Assembly: GCA_018666295.1 (NCBI GenBank)
Contig: JABIZW010000184.1
Coordinates: 1-29,494, forward strand
Direction: 5' to 3'
Origin: Halieaceae bacterium
GTDB lineage: Bacteria; Pseudomonadota; Gammaproteobacteria; Pseudomonadales; Halieaceae
DNA length: 29,494 nucleotides
Shown: positions 1 through 8,262 of the stretch, piece by piece
Position numbering within the stretch: the stretch's first letter is position 1
Layout of the letters: each line of letters begins with the position of its first letter
Position numbers and translations under genes: made by a program
Notes under the pieces: model-generated
Databases searched by the model: none
Told to the model about the DNA's origin: nothing
The model's input: the letters and a program-made list of their open reading frames with translations, nothing else

Positions 1-601
1 CCCCTATCAGCGCCGGATAGGTGGTATTCGTGATCGGTAATTTACTTAACCGGAGCTCAACGGCAGTGATAATCCATTCACGTCCTTCGCTTGATTTAAA
101 AAAACTGTCCCTGTACGCAAAGTCGCACGCCGAGTTAGCCAGCCAAAGGACCTCCGATGTCCTTCTGTGAATGACTTGTAGTCGCTCTATACGCTCCGCC
201 ACCTCAGCACCGTAGGCACCAATATTCTGAACGGGGGCGGCGCCCACGCTCCCCGGTATCAAGGCAAGATTCTCAAGCCCGTATAAACCGAGCTCGTGTG
301 CCCAAATGACCGTTTCGTGCCAGTCTTCCCCAGCATAAATTCGGACAACGGCCTCTTCTGAACTCTGAGACACGACAGTGCGCCCTTTTAGCGCTACATT
401 CAGTGTCAGTCCTGATAGCTCTGGCGGCAAGATAACGTTGCTCCCGCCTCCAATCGCCCTTACACAAAGCTTCTTTGCGCGAGCCACTTGCAACGCCTCC
501 AGCACGCCCTCGGACGAGGAGGCGCGCACAAAGAATTCCGCAACCGAGCTTAATCTCAGCGTATTAAACGATCTTAATTGAACGAGTTCTTGGATCGTCA
601 T
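1..601 (-). CDS. murB: UDP-N-acetylenolpyruvoylglucosamine reductase, MurB (partial, 3' end cut by window)
   Basis: MurB is the cytoplasmic flavoenzyme that reduces UDP-GlcNAc-enolpyruvate to UDP-MurNAc with NADPH, the second committed step of peptidoglycan synthesis. I translated it by hand from the minus strand; 200 codons are visible and the C-terminal part lies off the left edge. The FAD-binding motif GGGSN is near residue 52. NLALIPGSVGAAPVQNIGAY is near residue 110. FAYRDSFFK near residue 159 carries the Tyr of the E. coli-type (type I) enzyme. The ATG overlaps the kdsB stop by one base (TAATG), so it is the last visible gene of the envelope operon and probably translationally coupled to kdsB. 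No strong Shine-Dalgarno is seen in front of this ATG, which fits coupling. Family identity is clear; the missing end cannot be judged. Confidence 0.93.
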   Translation of the reverse strand, partial: MTIQELVQLRSFNTLRLSSVAEFFVRASSSEGVLEALQVARAKKLCVRAIGGGSNVILPPELSGLTLNVALKGRTVVSQSSEEAVVRIYAGEDWHETVIWAHELGLYGLENLALIPGSVGAAPVQNIGAYGAEVAERIERLQVIHRRTSEVLWLANSACDFAYRDSFFKSSEGREWIITAVELRLSKLPITNTTYPALIG

Positions 602-1341
602 TACGTCGCCATTAAGGCCCTAACCGCTTCAAGATCAGCCGGCGTATCGACGCCAGCGGGCACCACCTCACGCGCCTGAGCGATCCGAATTTCGTGACCA
701 CAATGCAGTGCACGTAACTGCTCCAGCGACTCTAAGTGCTCATACGGTGCAACCGGTTGACTCGCAAAGTCGTCGAGATAGCTCACTCGATAAGCGTACA
801 GTCCTATATGCCGTCGTGCGTTCTGCGGGCACTTTTCGCCCATAGGGTCGCGGACGTGCGGTATCGGTGCACGTGAAAAGTATTGCGCTCGCCCCGATGC
901 ATCGCCCACCACTTTCACAACCGATGCATCCACAAACTGTTCCTTAGACGTAATCGGTTCATACAGCGTCGCAATAGAGGCAGTCTTATAGCGCCCTAAC
1001 AAAGCAGACACCTGTTCCAAGTTCGCAACCGGCATCAGCGGCTCATCGCCCTGTAGGTTGACGATAATCGCGTCCATCGGCCAGTTTTTGAGTCGAGCGA
1101 CCTCGGCAAGGCGATCGGTGCCTGAAGGGTGCGCTGGGTCCGTCATTAGGACCTGCGCACCATGCGGTGCTAGGGCTTCGAAGATTCGCGCATCGTCGGT
1201 AGCAACCGTTACCGATAGCGCACTGCTCGCCAGTGCGCGTCGCCATACCCAATACACCAAGGGTTTACCATTAATATCAGCGAGGGCCTTTGCGGGGAGA
1301 CGGGTTGAGCCGTAACGAGCAGGAATAACGATGTGGTACAT
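601..1341 (-). CDS. kdsB: 3-deoxy-manno-octulosonate cytidylyltransferase (CMP-Kdo synthetase)
   Basis: KdsB activates Kdo with CTP to give CMP-Kdo, the donor for the first sugar of the LPS inner core, in the cytoplasm. The 246 residues match the usual family length. IPARYGSTRLPAKAL at residues 6-20 is the nucleotide-binding signature. QGDEPLM lies near residue 98, RRHIGLYAYR near 177, and YEHLESLEQLRAL near 203 is the usual C-terminal block. The ATG is preceded by GAGGAG at 6 nt, and that site lies across the end of lpxK, 13 bp upstream. The stop overlaps the murB start. No Trm112/YcaR-type small gene sits between lpxK and kdsB, unlike in many gammaproteobacteria. Confidence 0.96.
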   Translation of the reverse strand: MYHIVIPARYGSTRLPAKALADINGKPLVYWVWRRALASSALSVTVATDDARIFEALAPHGAQVLMTDPAHPSGTDRLAEVARLKNWPMDAIIVNLQGDEPLMPVANLEQVSALLGRYKTASIATLYEPITSKEQFVDASVVKVVGDASGRAQYFSRAPIPHVRDPMGEKCPQNARRHIGLYAYRVSYLDDFASQPVAPYEHLESLEQLRALHCGHEIRIAQAREVVPAGVDTPADLEAVRALMAT

Positions 1342-1354
1342 GGGAAGCTCCTCT

Positions 1355-2368
1355 CTACTCGCCCCGTTGGCCCATCAGCTTATCAAGCTGATCGACCAAA
1401 TGACTGGGCAACAACGCCTCTATTTCGACGACCCAGACATTGTCGCACGCAGGGCCCTTAAGTTTTACTGCGTCTTTTTCAGTAATCAGTACAACGTCGG
1501 GTACATAACCTGCAGCAATCTCTTCCATCGGCAAAACGGCGTGATCCGCAACCGTCAGCGTGTCAAAGGTCAGACCTTTGCGTTTGAGCATCTCGAAGTA
1601 TTGCTCAGGCTGTCCTAACCCTGTGGCCGCGACCACTTGAGCACCCTGCCAGGCTGCAAGACCGGCGTCTAAGCTTAACCGCTCACCGGTGATCACGCTT
1701 CTAAACCCCTTGATCACGTAGACGAATGAGGTGGTCGGATGAACACCATTACGAACCAAGACACAGTCAACTGACGCTAGGCGCGAGCGCGGCTCCCTGA
1801 GAGGACCTACCGGAAGCAAAAATCCATTACCGAGGCCTCGGCTGGCATCCATGACAAGGATTTCAAAGTCTCTGTAGAGCGGGTAATGTTGTAATCCGTC
1901 GTCTGACAGAATGACATCGACTGTTTTGGCCTCAAGTAGTCTTAACACGGCCTCTTGACGCGACTGCGCAACCAGCACATGGACTCCGGGCACGGTGTGT
2001 TTGATCAAGAGGGGCTCGTCACCCACGTCTTCGGCACTGTGCTCGGCCTCAACAAAGATCGTTGTCTCGGGCGACTTACGACCATAGCCTCGGCTTACAA
2101 CACCAACGTTGTAACCCCGCTTAATGAGCGTTTGCGACAGTGCGATCAGGCACGGCGTTTTGCCCGTGCCGCCAGCGGTTATTCCACCCACCACGATAAC
2201 CGGCACGCGCGAATCGACCGGTCGCGCCTTTTGCGCCGTCACCCGCCGCTTAAGCCACACGAGGGACCAAACGACAGGTAAGAGCGGCAAGAAAATAAGT
2301 GTCCAGCGAAAAGATCCGTACCACGACGCATTAACCCATCGCTCAACATGATCCCGAACCTTACTCAA
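1355..2368 (-). CDS. lpxK: Tetraacyldisaccharide 4'-kinase
   Basis: LpxK phosphorylates the 4' position of the lipid A disaccharide at the inner face of the inner membrane, using ATP. The 337 residues show an N-terminal hydrophobic anchor (about 22-40), the P-loop GGITAGGTGKTP at 61-72, SRGYGRK at 92-98, and DDGLQHY at 156-162 containing the conserved acidic pair. An ADH motif near residue 270 and TEKDAVKL near 295 also fit the family. The start is TTG and overlaps the msbA stop (TTGA). No in-frame ATG lies between it and the conserved region, so TTG is the only reasonable start. Placement between msbA and kdsB agrees with a lipid A role. Confidence 0.95.
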   Translation of the reverse strand: MSKVRDHVERWVNASWYGSFRWTLIFLPLLPVVWSLVWLKRRVTAQKARPVDSRVPVIVVGGITAGGTGKTPCLIALSQTLIKRGYNVGVVSRGYGRKSPETTIFVEAEHSAEDVGDEPLLIKHTVPGVHVLVAQSRQEAVLRLLEAKTVDVILSDDGLQHYPLYRDFEILVMDASRGLGNGFLLPVGPLREPRSRLASVDCVLVRNGVHPTTSFVYVIKGFRSVITGERLSLDAGLAAWQGAQVVAATGLGQPEQYFEMLKRKGLTFDTLTVADHAVLPMEEIAAGYVPDVVLITEKDAVKLKGPACDNVWVVEIEALLPSHLVDQLDKLMGQRGE

Positions 2369-4197
2369 GCTTCCGAGAATCCGTGCTGATGTAAGGCTCT
2401 GTAAAGCGGCTCTTGCGCTAAAAGCTCTGAGTGAGAGCCTTGCGCGACAATTTTTCCTTCGTCCATCACCAACACCGTATCCGCGCTTTCAATGGTTGAT
2501 AATCGATGCGCGACGACGAAGGTCGTCCTGCCCTGACGAGAGCTTTCCAAGGCGAGTTGGATGAGGGCTTCTGACTCATTATCCAGTGCCGAAGTGGCTT
2601 CATCTAGAATCAGAACAGGCGCAGACTTCAACAGAGCTCGAGCGATCGCTATGCGTTGCTGCTGCCCGCCGGACAAGCCAACCCCTTGTTCCCCAATGAG
2701 GGTGTCGTAACCCGAGTTGAGCTCCTTGATAAACGCATCTGCATGGGCTTTTTGTGCCGCATCCACAATCGCATCACGCGTACTTGCAGCCCTATTCCCA
2801 ATCGCAATATTCCCGGCCACCGTGTCACTAAAGAGATTGATTTTCTGGGGCACAAACGCAAATTGTTCTCTGTAGTTTTGAAGGTCTACAGCTTGTATGT
2901 TTTGTCCATCGAGGGAAATGTGTCCCGCCGATGGTGTATAGAAGCGCGCGAGCAATTTCAGTAACGTGCTCTTACCGCTGCCTGAGCGTCCCACGACCGC
3001 AACGGTCTGCCCGGGCTTCACCGAAAAGGACACGCTCTGCACGGCATCAATCAGAGCGCCAGGATATCTAAAGGCGACGGCTTCGAAATCTATGCGACCC
3101 TCTACCTGCGATAAAACGACCTGTCCTTGGTCAGTTTCTAGTGGCGTATCAAGCTGGTGGAAAATATCTTCGGCAGCGGCTAACCCCTTTTGAATAATGC
3201 TCTGAATATTGCTCAGCGTACGTATCGGCTTCCCCAACTGCGCGGCGGCGGTGATGAAGGCAACCAATGATCCCGCACTAAACTCAGACAAGACCTCGGG
3301 GTCTAATGCGAACCAGAATAATGCACCTAAAGCGAGCGCCAATAAGGTTTGAATGATGGGCGTTGACACCGCCTGGACAAACGCCAACTTCAAACTCTGT
3401 TGTTTATTAAACAAACTGACGGAGGCAAAGCGAGCACTAATCTGCCCGGTTGCACCATACACTCGAATATCATCCAGCCCAGCTAGGCTCTCCGCTGTCA
3501 CCTCTGTGACTGACCCCATTGAGTCCTGAATTCGGCGACTATAACGGCGGAAGTGTTTTCCTATAACCTGCACGACCACGCCGATCGCCGGCGCTACAAC
3601 GAAGAAAATTGCCGTCAGCTCCCAGTTCAGATACAGCATGTACGCCACTAGCGCGATAATCGTTAAACCCTCACGCAAAATGGTCTTGAGTGCATCAGAG
3701 GCGGCGCCACTCACCTGCTCTACATTAAACGTGACTTTGGAGAGAAGTTCGCCGGTTGAGTATTGATCGATATGGGCTTTAGGTACTCGTACCAACACAT
3801 TAAATAGCTCGGTGCGCACCACATGAACTACCGAGCGCGCCACTTTGTTCATAAAGTAGCTGCCAGCAAAGAAGCCCAGCGCGCGCCCCAGGGACAGGAT
3901 TACCGCGGCCACCGGAACAGCAATACGCGCATAGTCCGTCGCCGACTTGTCACCCGGCGGCCAAATCCATTGGGCAGCTTGCGCCACAAAGCCAGGCCCC
4001 ACAGTGGCCTCCTCACCCAAGGAGTCCAGCAGAAACTGCGTCAAATCAGCCAGTAGAACATTGCCCAATGAATACACAACGTAGCCCAAAATGCTCAAAA
4101 TGAGCGATCCCTTGTAGGCAAAGGCATATCGAAGCAACCGGCCGTAAAGCTGCGTATCTGTCACTTGCTGAGTGGGTTTTTCTGCCAACTTACTCAC
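2365..4197 (-). CDS. msbA: MsbA-type lipid A export ABC transporter, fused permease and ATPase
   Basis: This half-transporter is expected to work as a homodimer that flips lipid A-core across the inner membrane. The 610 residues hold an ABC exporter membrane domain (helices roughly 30-60, 90-115, 170-215, 275-325) followed by an ATPase. Walker A GRSGSGKST is at 403-411, the Q-loop near 451, the signature LSGGQ at 508-512, Walker B VLILDE at 528-533 and the switch His at 564. It starts at GTG and overlaps exbD by 8 nt; lpxK follows with a 4-nt overlap. MsbA is the best call because it is joined to lpxK; a general lipid or drug exporter of the same family is the alternative. Confidence 0.92.
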   Translation of the reverse strand: MSKLAEKPTQQVTDTQLYGRLLRYAFAYKGSLILSILGYVVYSLGNVLLADLTQFLLDSLGEEATVGPGFVAQAAQWIWPPGDKSATDYARIAVPVAAVILSLGRALGFFAGSYFMNKVARSVVHVVRTELFNVLVRVPKAHIDQYSTGELLSKVTFNVEQVSGAASDALKTILREGLTIIALVAYMLYLNWELTAIFFVVAPAIGVVVQVIGKHFRRYSRRIQDSMGSVTEVTAESLAGLDDIRVYGATGQISARFASVSLFNKQQSLKLAFVQAVSTPIIQTLLALALGALFWFALDPEVLSEFSAGSLVAFITAAAQLGKPIRTLSNIQSIIQKGLAAAEDIFHQLDTPLETDQGQVVLSQVEGRIDFEAVAFRYPGALIDAVQSVSFSVKPGQTVAVVGRSGSGKSTLLKLLARFYTPSAGHISLDGQNIQAVDLQNYREQFAFVPQKINLFSDTVAGNIAIGNRAASTRDAIVDAAQKAHADAFIKELNSGYDTLIGEQGVGLSGGQQQRIAIARALLKSAPVLILDEATSALDNESEALIQLALESSRQGRTTFVVAHRLSTIESADTVLVMDEGKIVAQGSHSELLAQEPLYRALHQHGFSEA

Positions 4198-4609
4198 CGG
4201 ATAAGGGCTTCTGGGTACTAATAGACAACCGTTTAAAGCCCAATTGACTGACGGTGTCCATCGACATCACAACCATAGCATGACGCGTTTCACCGTCAGC
4301 GACTATTGAAACAGGGATATCGCGCCTACTCCCCGATTTTTCAATGATGATGGCACGTAAATTTTCCGCATCGGCCGGGAAAGGCGTTCCGTTAAGAAAC
4401 ATAGCGCCACCTGCGGTTATGATGACCTCGAGCCCCTTGGTCTTATCTTGTGCCGACTCACCCTCGGCCTCTGGCAGATTAACGACAAGCTCACTGAGGT
4501 CTGTAAAACTGGTCGACACCATAAAAAAAATAAGTAACAAAAACACTACATCGATCAGCGGTGTGACATTGACTGCCAACGAATCTCGCCTCTGACGTCT
4601 GAACTTCAC
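4190..4609 (-). CDS. exbD: ExbD/TolR-family proton-channel subunit
   Basis: A 139-residue protein with one N-terminal transmembrane helix and a periplasmic domain. NVTPLIDVVFLLLIFFMVS at 14-32 carries the conserved membrane Asp (D20) that conducts protons in ExbD/TolR. With ExbB it would form a proton-motive-force-driven motor in the inner membrane. The start is GTG, overlapping the exbB stop (GTGA). The end overlaps msbA by 8 nt. No TonB, TolA or receptor gene is nearby, so its partner is unknown. Similar exbBD pairs precede lpxK in Pseudomonas, and the task of this copy is not established by the sequence. Confidence 0.9.
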   Translation of the reverse strand: MKFRRQRRDSLAVNVTPLIDVVFLLLIFFMVSTSFTDLSELVVNLPEAEGESAQDKTKGLEVIITAGGAMFLNGTPFPADAENLRAIIIEKSGSRRDIPVSIVADGETRHAMVVMSMDTVSQLGFKRLSISTQKPLSGE

Positions 4610-5229
4610 GCGGAGTAATCCTGCCCAGATCCACTGTGGATCGCATCCACAAGTTTAATCGCCTCTCGCTCTAAATCGACTACGATCGCATCGATCAATC
4701 CAGTGTAGTATCGGTGCATCACCAGGGCAGGAATGGCAACAATGAGACCTGCTGCGGTAGTTACAAGCGCCTCTGAGATCCCCCCAGCAAGCGCATTGGC
4801 GTTACCGGTCCCTACAGTCGTAATTTGAGTAAATACGTCGATCATCCCAACCACGGTTCCCAAAAGACCCAAGAGCGGTGCTATCGCAGCAACAGTGCCT
4901 AAGGTGTTGAGGTTCTTTTCAAGGTCGTGAACCACATGACTGGCCGCCTCAGCGATACTCTCCTTCATCACCTCGCGGCCTTGCTCCCGATTGGCGATAC
5001 CGGCGGCTAAAATTGCTCCCAATGGTGAGTTCGCTCGCAGCTGCACCAGCTTTTGTGCGTACAACTCACCCTGGTTGAGATCCCGCCAAACCGTAGCCAA
5101 CAAGTGCGGCGGTGCCACCTTTACTCGGTCAAGTGCGGTGAACCGCTCAACACAGATCGTCAGCGCAATCACTGAACAGACTACGATCAGTGGCATTACC
5201 CACCCGCCAGTAACAAGTAAATCAACCAT
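4606..5229 (-). CDS. exbB: ExbB/TolQ-family motor subunit
   Basis: An inner-membrane protein of about 207 residues that would build the channel scaffold around ExbD. A first helix is near residues 9-27 (WVMPLIVVCSVIALTICVERF). Two further helices in the C-terminal half include the conserved TVAAIAPLLGLLGTVVGMI and ALVTTAAGLIVAIPALVMHR blocks. I chose the ATG at 5229 because GAGGG lies 6 nt upstream. The frame stays open to a GTG at 5283, which would add 18 residues that do not resemble the family start. It is followed directly by exbD (4-nt overlap) and lies 65 bp after comEC. ExbB and TolQ cannot be told apart firmly here. Confidence 0.9.
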   Translation of the reverse strand: MVDLLVTGGWVMPLIVVCSVIALTICVERFTALDRVKVAPPHLLATVWRDLNQGELYAQKLVQLRANSPLGAILAAGIANREQGREVMKESIAEAASHVVHDLEKNLNTLGTVAAIAPLLGLLGTVVGMIDVFTQITTVGTGNANALAGGISEALVTTAAGLIVAIPALVMHRYYTGLIDAIVVDLEREAIKLVDAIHSGSGQDYSA

Positions 5230-5294
5230 AACGTTCCCTCGGACAACTCTGACGAGTATACCCTGCCAGTCCAGGCAACCCACCTAGCAAATCG

Positions 5295-7607
5295 CTATAG
5301 AATAGACGCCCAATAGGGAGAAAATATCTGTCTCTGCGGCTTGATCGTCATCGCGCTGTCCGGGCTGACGGTGACGCTGATGCCACCAAAAATCCCGGTG
5401 TCCCATAACTGCGATCCTCGACGTTGGTAGCGACTAATCACGGAGGGATGCGGGTGGCCAAATTGGTTGTCTAATTTCGTGGTGAAAAACACCTCTCTTG
5501 GGTTGAGGGCATCGATGAAGCTTGGACTGCTGGAAGAGTTGGAGCCGTGATGCGGCGCAAGCAGAACGTCTACCGGGGGCCTTATCTGCTGATGTGCAAT
5601 AAGACTCATCTCAGTGGCCGCCGGAACGTCGCCTGGCATTATGATTTGCCTTCCGTGCACCTTAAGCCTGACCACACACGAATCCGCATTAGTGTCGAGT
5701 GCGTTGTGACCGGTACCGGAAAGTATCGAAACCACTAAAAACCTTCCAAGAATAATCTCTTGTCCAACCCTACACGGTTTGCCCTTAAAGCCCAGATGAG
5801 TCTTGACACTAAAATTCGACAGTAGCGATGAGAGACCCCCCGCATGATCAAGGTCGCCGTGACTGACAATTAAGAGATCCACCTCGTCGATACCAAGCTT
5901 CTTAAGCCGGCCAAGGACGTCGCGCTCAAAACCAACCCTACCGCCCCAGCTCACACCCCCCGTGTCATAAATCATAACTGCATCTGATAGGCGTGCGATG
6001 ACAAGTGTCCCCTGCCCCACATCCGCAAACTCCAGCTTAAAGCGAGCATCGTCGCGGGAAGAAGCGGTAAGCGTTATTAACAGTACAAGTGAGAGCAACA
6101 GTCGTGCCTTTGCAGTGAGTAAGGTGCAGAGCATCAGGCACGAGAGCAGCAAGAGTATGCCTGTATGCAACCAGACCGAGGTCACAAACCAAGCGCCCGA
6201 ATGAACATCCACTGCTGATACGCCAGCTAAAAATACGTCGAGAAATCCACTACACAACGAAATTAGAAAGTCTGCGAAATCGCCGTTAACGCCTTGAAGA
6301 ACCAATGCAAACAATCCTAGCGGAAGAATAAGGTTGGTCAGTAGCGGGACTAAAAGCAGGTTTGCGGGTACCGCCGCGAGCGAGAACTGTTGAAAAAAGA
6401 TCACCGATAAGACGGACGATGTAAGTCCAAGGACAATATTTAACCGCAACCAGGCCCGAACACCATTCGGGTTTGGTCTATTGAGTTCGCGCAAAATAAA
6501 CCCCGTCAATACAATGCTCAGCCAAAATCCAGGAGTCAGTGCGCTCCAGGGATTGAGCGCGATCAACACAGCTGCCGCGACACACAGAACGGAGGCAGGA
6601 TCACAGCGCCAAAGTATGGCGCGCGCGAAAAAGCCTAAAAGTGTCATCCACAGGGCTCTTTGTGCAGGAAGCGAACTTCCGGTCAACGTAACGTAAAAAA
6701 TCGCCGTGACACTCACTCCCACAAAGGCGCTCAGAAGGCCTCCTCGGTCACCAGCTAAACAAAAAAGTCGCCTGGGTAGCGACAACACGAACGCCACCCA
6801 AACTGTCACCAGACTAACGTGCAGCCCACTCACTACGAATACATGGGTCAAGCTAAACCGCCGCAGGAGATCCCAATCAAGTTGGCTAAGAACGTCTTGG
6901 CGGCCCAGCAACAGTGCTAAAAGTAGACGTTGCGAGATTTCAGAAGTGGCCGGCCCCTCGACCGTGCGGCTCAGGCTCCTTCGCAGAGCTGCACTGCTCA
7001 AAGTCGATGGGGGCTTTACGATGACAATATCTCTGATGGAAGCACGCGCGTCTAGACTGGATGACAAAAACCGAACGTTGCCCGGTAACCCGCCCTGACT
7101 CCAGCGTGTGTCATGGCGCTTTAAGCGGACGCGTGCTTCGATCAGATCGCCTAGCTGCGGGACCACCTCGGTCGGTTTGGGAACATACATCGCAGAAATC
7201 CGACTGATACCGACACAGTTGAGCGAATCTAAATCAAGGACTTTGAGGCTCAGTAGGTTCAGTCGGTCGCTATGAGGGGCTTTCACCACCACAGGGAACG
7301 AGACGACCTCCGCACGAATTTTCATCTCGTCCTGCAGGCACTCATGCGTCAATTGCGACCCGGTGACATCGATGTAGTGGAACATACCCACTAATAATCC
7401 ACCGCATACGGCGAAGCTCACTCGTCTTTGACGTGTCATGCGAGGCGCGCAAATACAAATACTCATTGAAACAGCCCAAAACAGCGGACCGGGCAGCACA
7501 ATAGAGAACAGCACCGTGGCCATAAAGAGTAATGCCGCACGATTCAGCGTCAAAAATTGTGAGATTTCACTCATTCGTAAGTGGCGGTGGCTTTTCATCG
7601 GCCTCAT
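5295..7607 (-). CDS. comEC: ComEC/Rec2-family DNA-uptake channel
   Basis: ComEC is the inner-membrane channel that takes single-stranded DNA into the cytoplasm during natural transformation. The 770 residues contain N-terminal helices (about 25-80), a DUF4131-type domain (about 90-195), and the competence core with the signature THVFVVSGLHVS at 254-265 followed by many helices to about 515. A C-terminal metallo-beta-lactamase-like domain has SHGDLDHAGG at 582-591 and APHHGSNSS at 684-692. This full three-part layout fits a functional protein. The start is uncertain: ATGs at codons 1, 4 and 12 have only weak Shine-Dalgarno sites. It heads the minus-strand envelope operon. Competence itself is not shown, since no pilus genes are in the window. 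Confidence 0.94.
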   Translation of the reverse strand: MRPMKSHRHLRMSEISQFLTLNRAALLFMATVLFSIVLPGPLFWAVSMSICICAPRMTRQRRVSFAVCGGLLVGMFHYIDVTGSQLTHECLQDEMKIRAEVVSFPVVVKAPHSDRLNLLSLKVLDLDSLNCVGISRISAMYVPKPTEVVPQLGDLIEARVRLKRHDTRWSQGGLPGNVRFLSSSLDARASIRDIVIVKPPSTLSSAALRRSLSRTVEGPATSEISQRLLLALLLGRQDVLSQLDWDLLRRFSLTHVFVVSGLHVSLVTVWVAFVLSLPRRLFCLAGDRGGLLSAFVGVSVTAIFYVTLTGSSLPAQRALWMTLLGFFARAILWRCDPASVLCVAAAVLIALNPWSALTPGFWLSIVLTGFILRELNRPNPNGVRAWLRLNIVLGLTSSVLSVIFFQQFSLAAVPANLLLVPLLTNLILPLGLFALVLQGVNGDFADFLISLCSGFLDVFLAGVSAVDVHSGAWFVTSVWLHTGILLLLSCLMLCTLLTAKARLLLSLVLLITLTASSRDDARFKLEFADVGQGTLVIARLSDAVMIYDTGGVSWGGRVGFERDVLGRLKKLGIDEVDLLIVSHGDLDHAGGLSSLLSNFSVKTHLGFKGKPCRVGQEIILGRFLVVSILSGTGHNALDTNADSCVVRLKVHGRQIIMPGDVPAATEMSLIAHQQIRPPVDVLLAPHHGSNSSSSPSFIDALNPREVFFTTKLDNQFGHPHPSVISRYQRRGSQLWDTGIFGGISVTVSPDSAMTIKPQRQIFSPYWASIL

Positions 7608-7725
7608 ACTGAGCGCAACACACCATGATTGTTGTTTGCAAAAAAGCTAAACGCAGAGGGCCTTGGTCGGTTTTAACGACAAATAGTGGTATCAGCCCTC
7701 ACTGGAGAATAGAAAAGCGGTACTT
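7608..7725. promoter_or_regulatory. Divergent intergenic region comEC / DUF2062
   Basis: This 118-bp gap separates the start of the minus-strand comEC operon from the plus-strand DUF2062 gene, so promoters in both directions are expected. I see AT-rich stretches but no well-spaced -35/-10 pair that I would defend, and no clear operator or hairpin. The call rests on gene arrangement only. Confidence 0.4.
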
Positions 7726-8262
7726 ATGCCCAAGCGGTCCCTTCGAAAATTGCTGCCCTCTCCCACTCATCTCAAGGAGGTGAAAGGGCTCGGCTTTCTC
7801 AAAAATGTTTTGGAACGGCGCGAGCTGTGGCATATCAGTCGCACCTCAATCGCTCGCGCCGCCGCAATTGGGTTGTTTTGTGCAATGGTCCCGTTACCCG
7901 GTCAGATGATTGTCGCCGTGCTCATTGCGATCCGTGTAGGTGCTAACGTGCCACTGTCATTCTCACTCATCTTTGTCACGAACCCCCTAACCATGCCGGT
8001 CATCTATGTTGCTGCTTACCTCATTGGGAGCGCGCTGCTCAGCACACCGCCGATCGATGTGTCAGCGATTAACTGGCTGGATCCACTGAATCCGGAAATT
8101 CTCCGCATCTGGCCACCATTTTTACTCGGCTGCCTGGTCATGGGACTCGCTTCCGCCTTTGTGGGTTATTTTGTGGCCGACGGCTTATGGCGATTTCGCA
8201 TTAGCCAGCGGATAGCGGAACGCGCACAACGACGCCGAGAGCGGAAAATGTCTCGCCGCTAG
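7726..8262 (+). CDS. DUF2062 family membrane protein
   Basis: A 178-residue protein with a basic N-terminus and three hydrophobic segments (about 44-65, 75-105 and 128-152). The central part, with GLFCAMVPLPGQM and VTNPLTMPVIYVAAYLIG, matches the DUF2062 domain. The domain is found in many proteobacteria and its function is not established. The C-terminus is strongly basic (RAQRRRERKMSRR) and likely cytoplasmic. It stands alone, divergent from comEC and convergent with lolE, with which it shares the four bases CTAG as overlapping stop codons. The start has only a weak ribosome-binding site, and a shorter start is not obvious. Confidence 0.82.
   Translation: MPKRSLRKLLPSPTHLKEVKGLGFLKNVLERRELWHISRTSIARAAAIGLFCAMVPLPGQMIVAVLIAIRVGANVPLSFSLIFVTNPLTMPVIYVAAYLIGSALLSTPPIDVSAINWLDPLNPEILRIWPPFLLGCLVMGLASAFVGYFVADGLWRFRISQRIAERAQRRRERKMSRR

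Noticed and set aside
5230..5283. N-terminal extension of exbB to a GTG
   Set aside because: The ATG at 5229 has GAGGG at good distance, and the extra 18 residues do not look like ExbB.
7608..7725. SOS box or other known operator between comEC and DUF2062
   Set aside because: No CTG-N10-CAG or comparable dyad was found.
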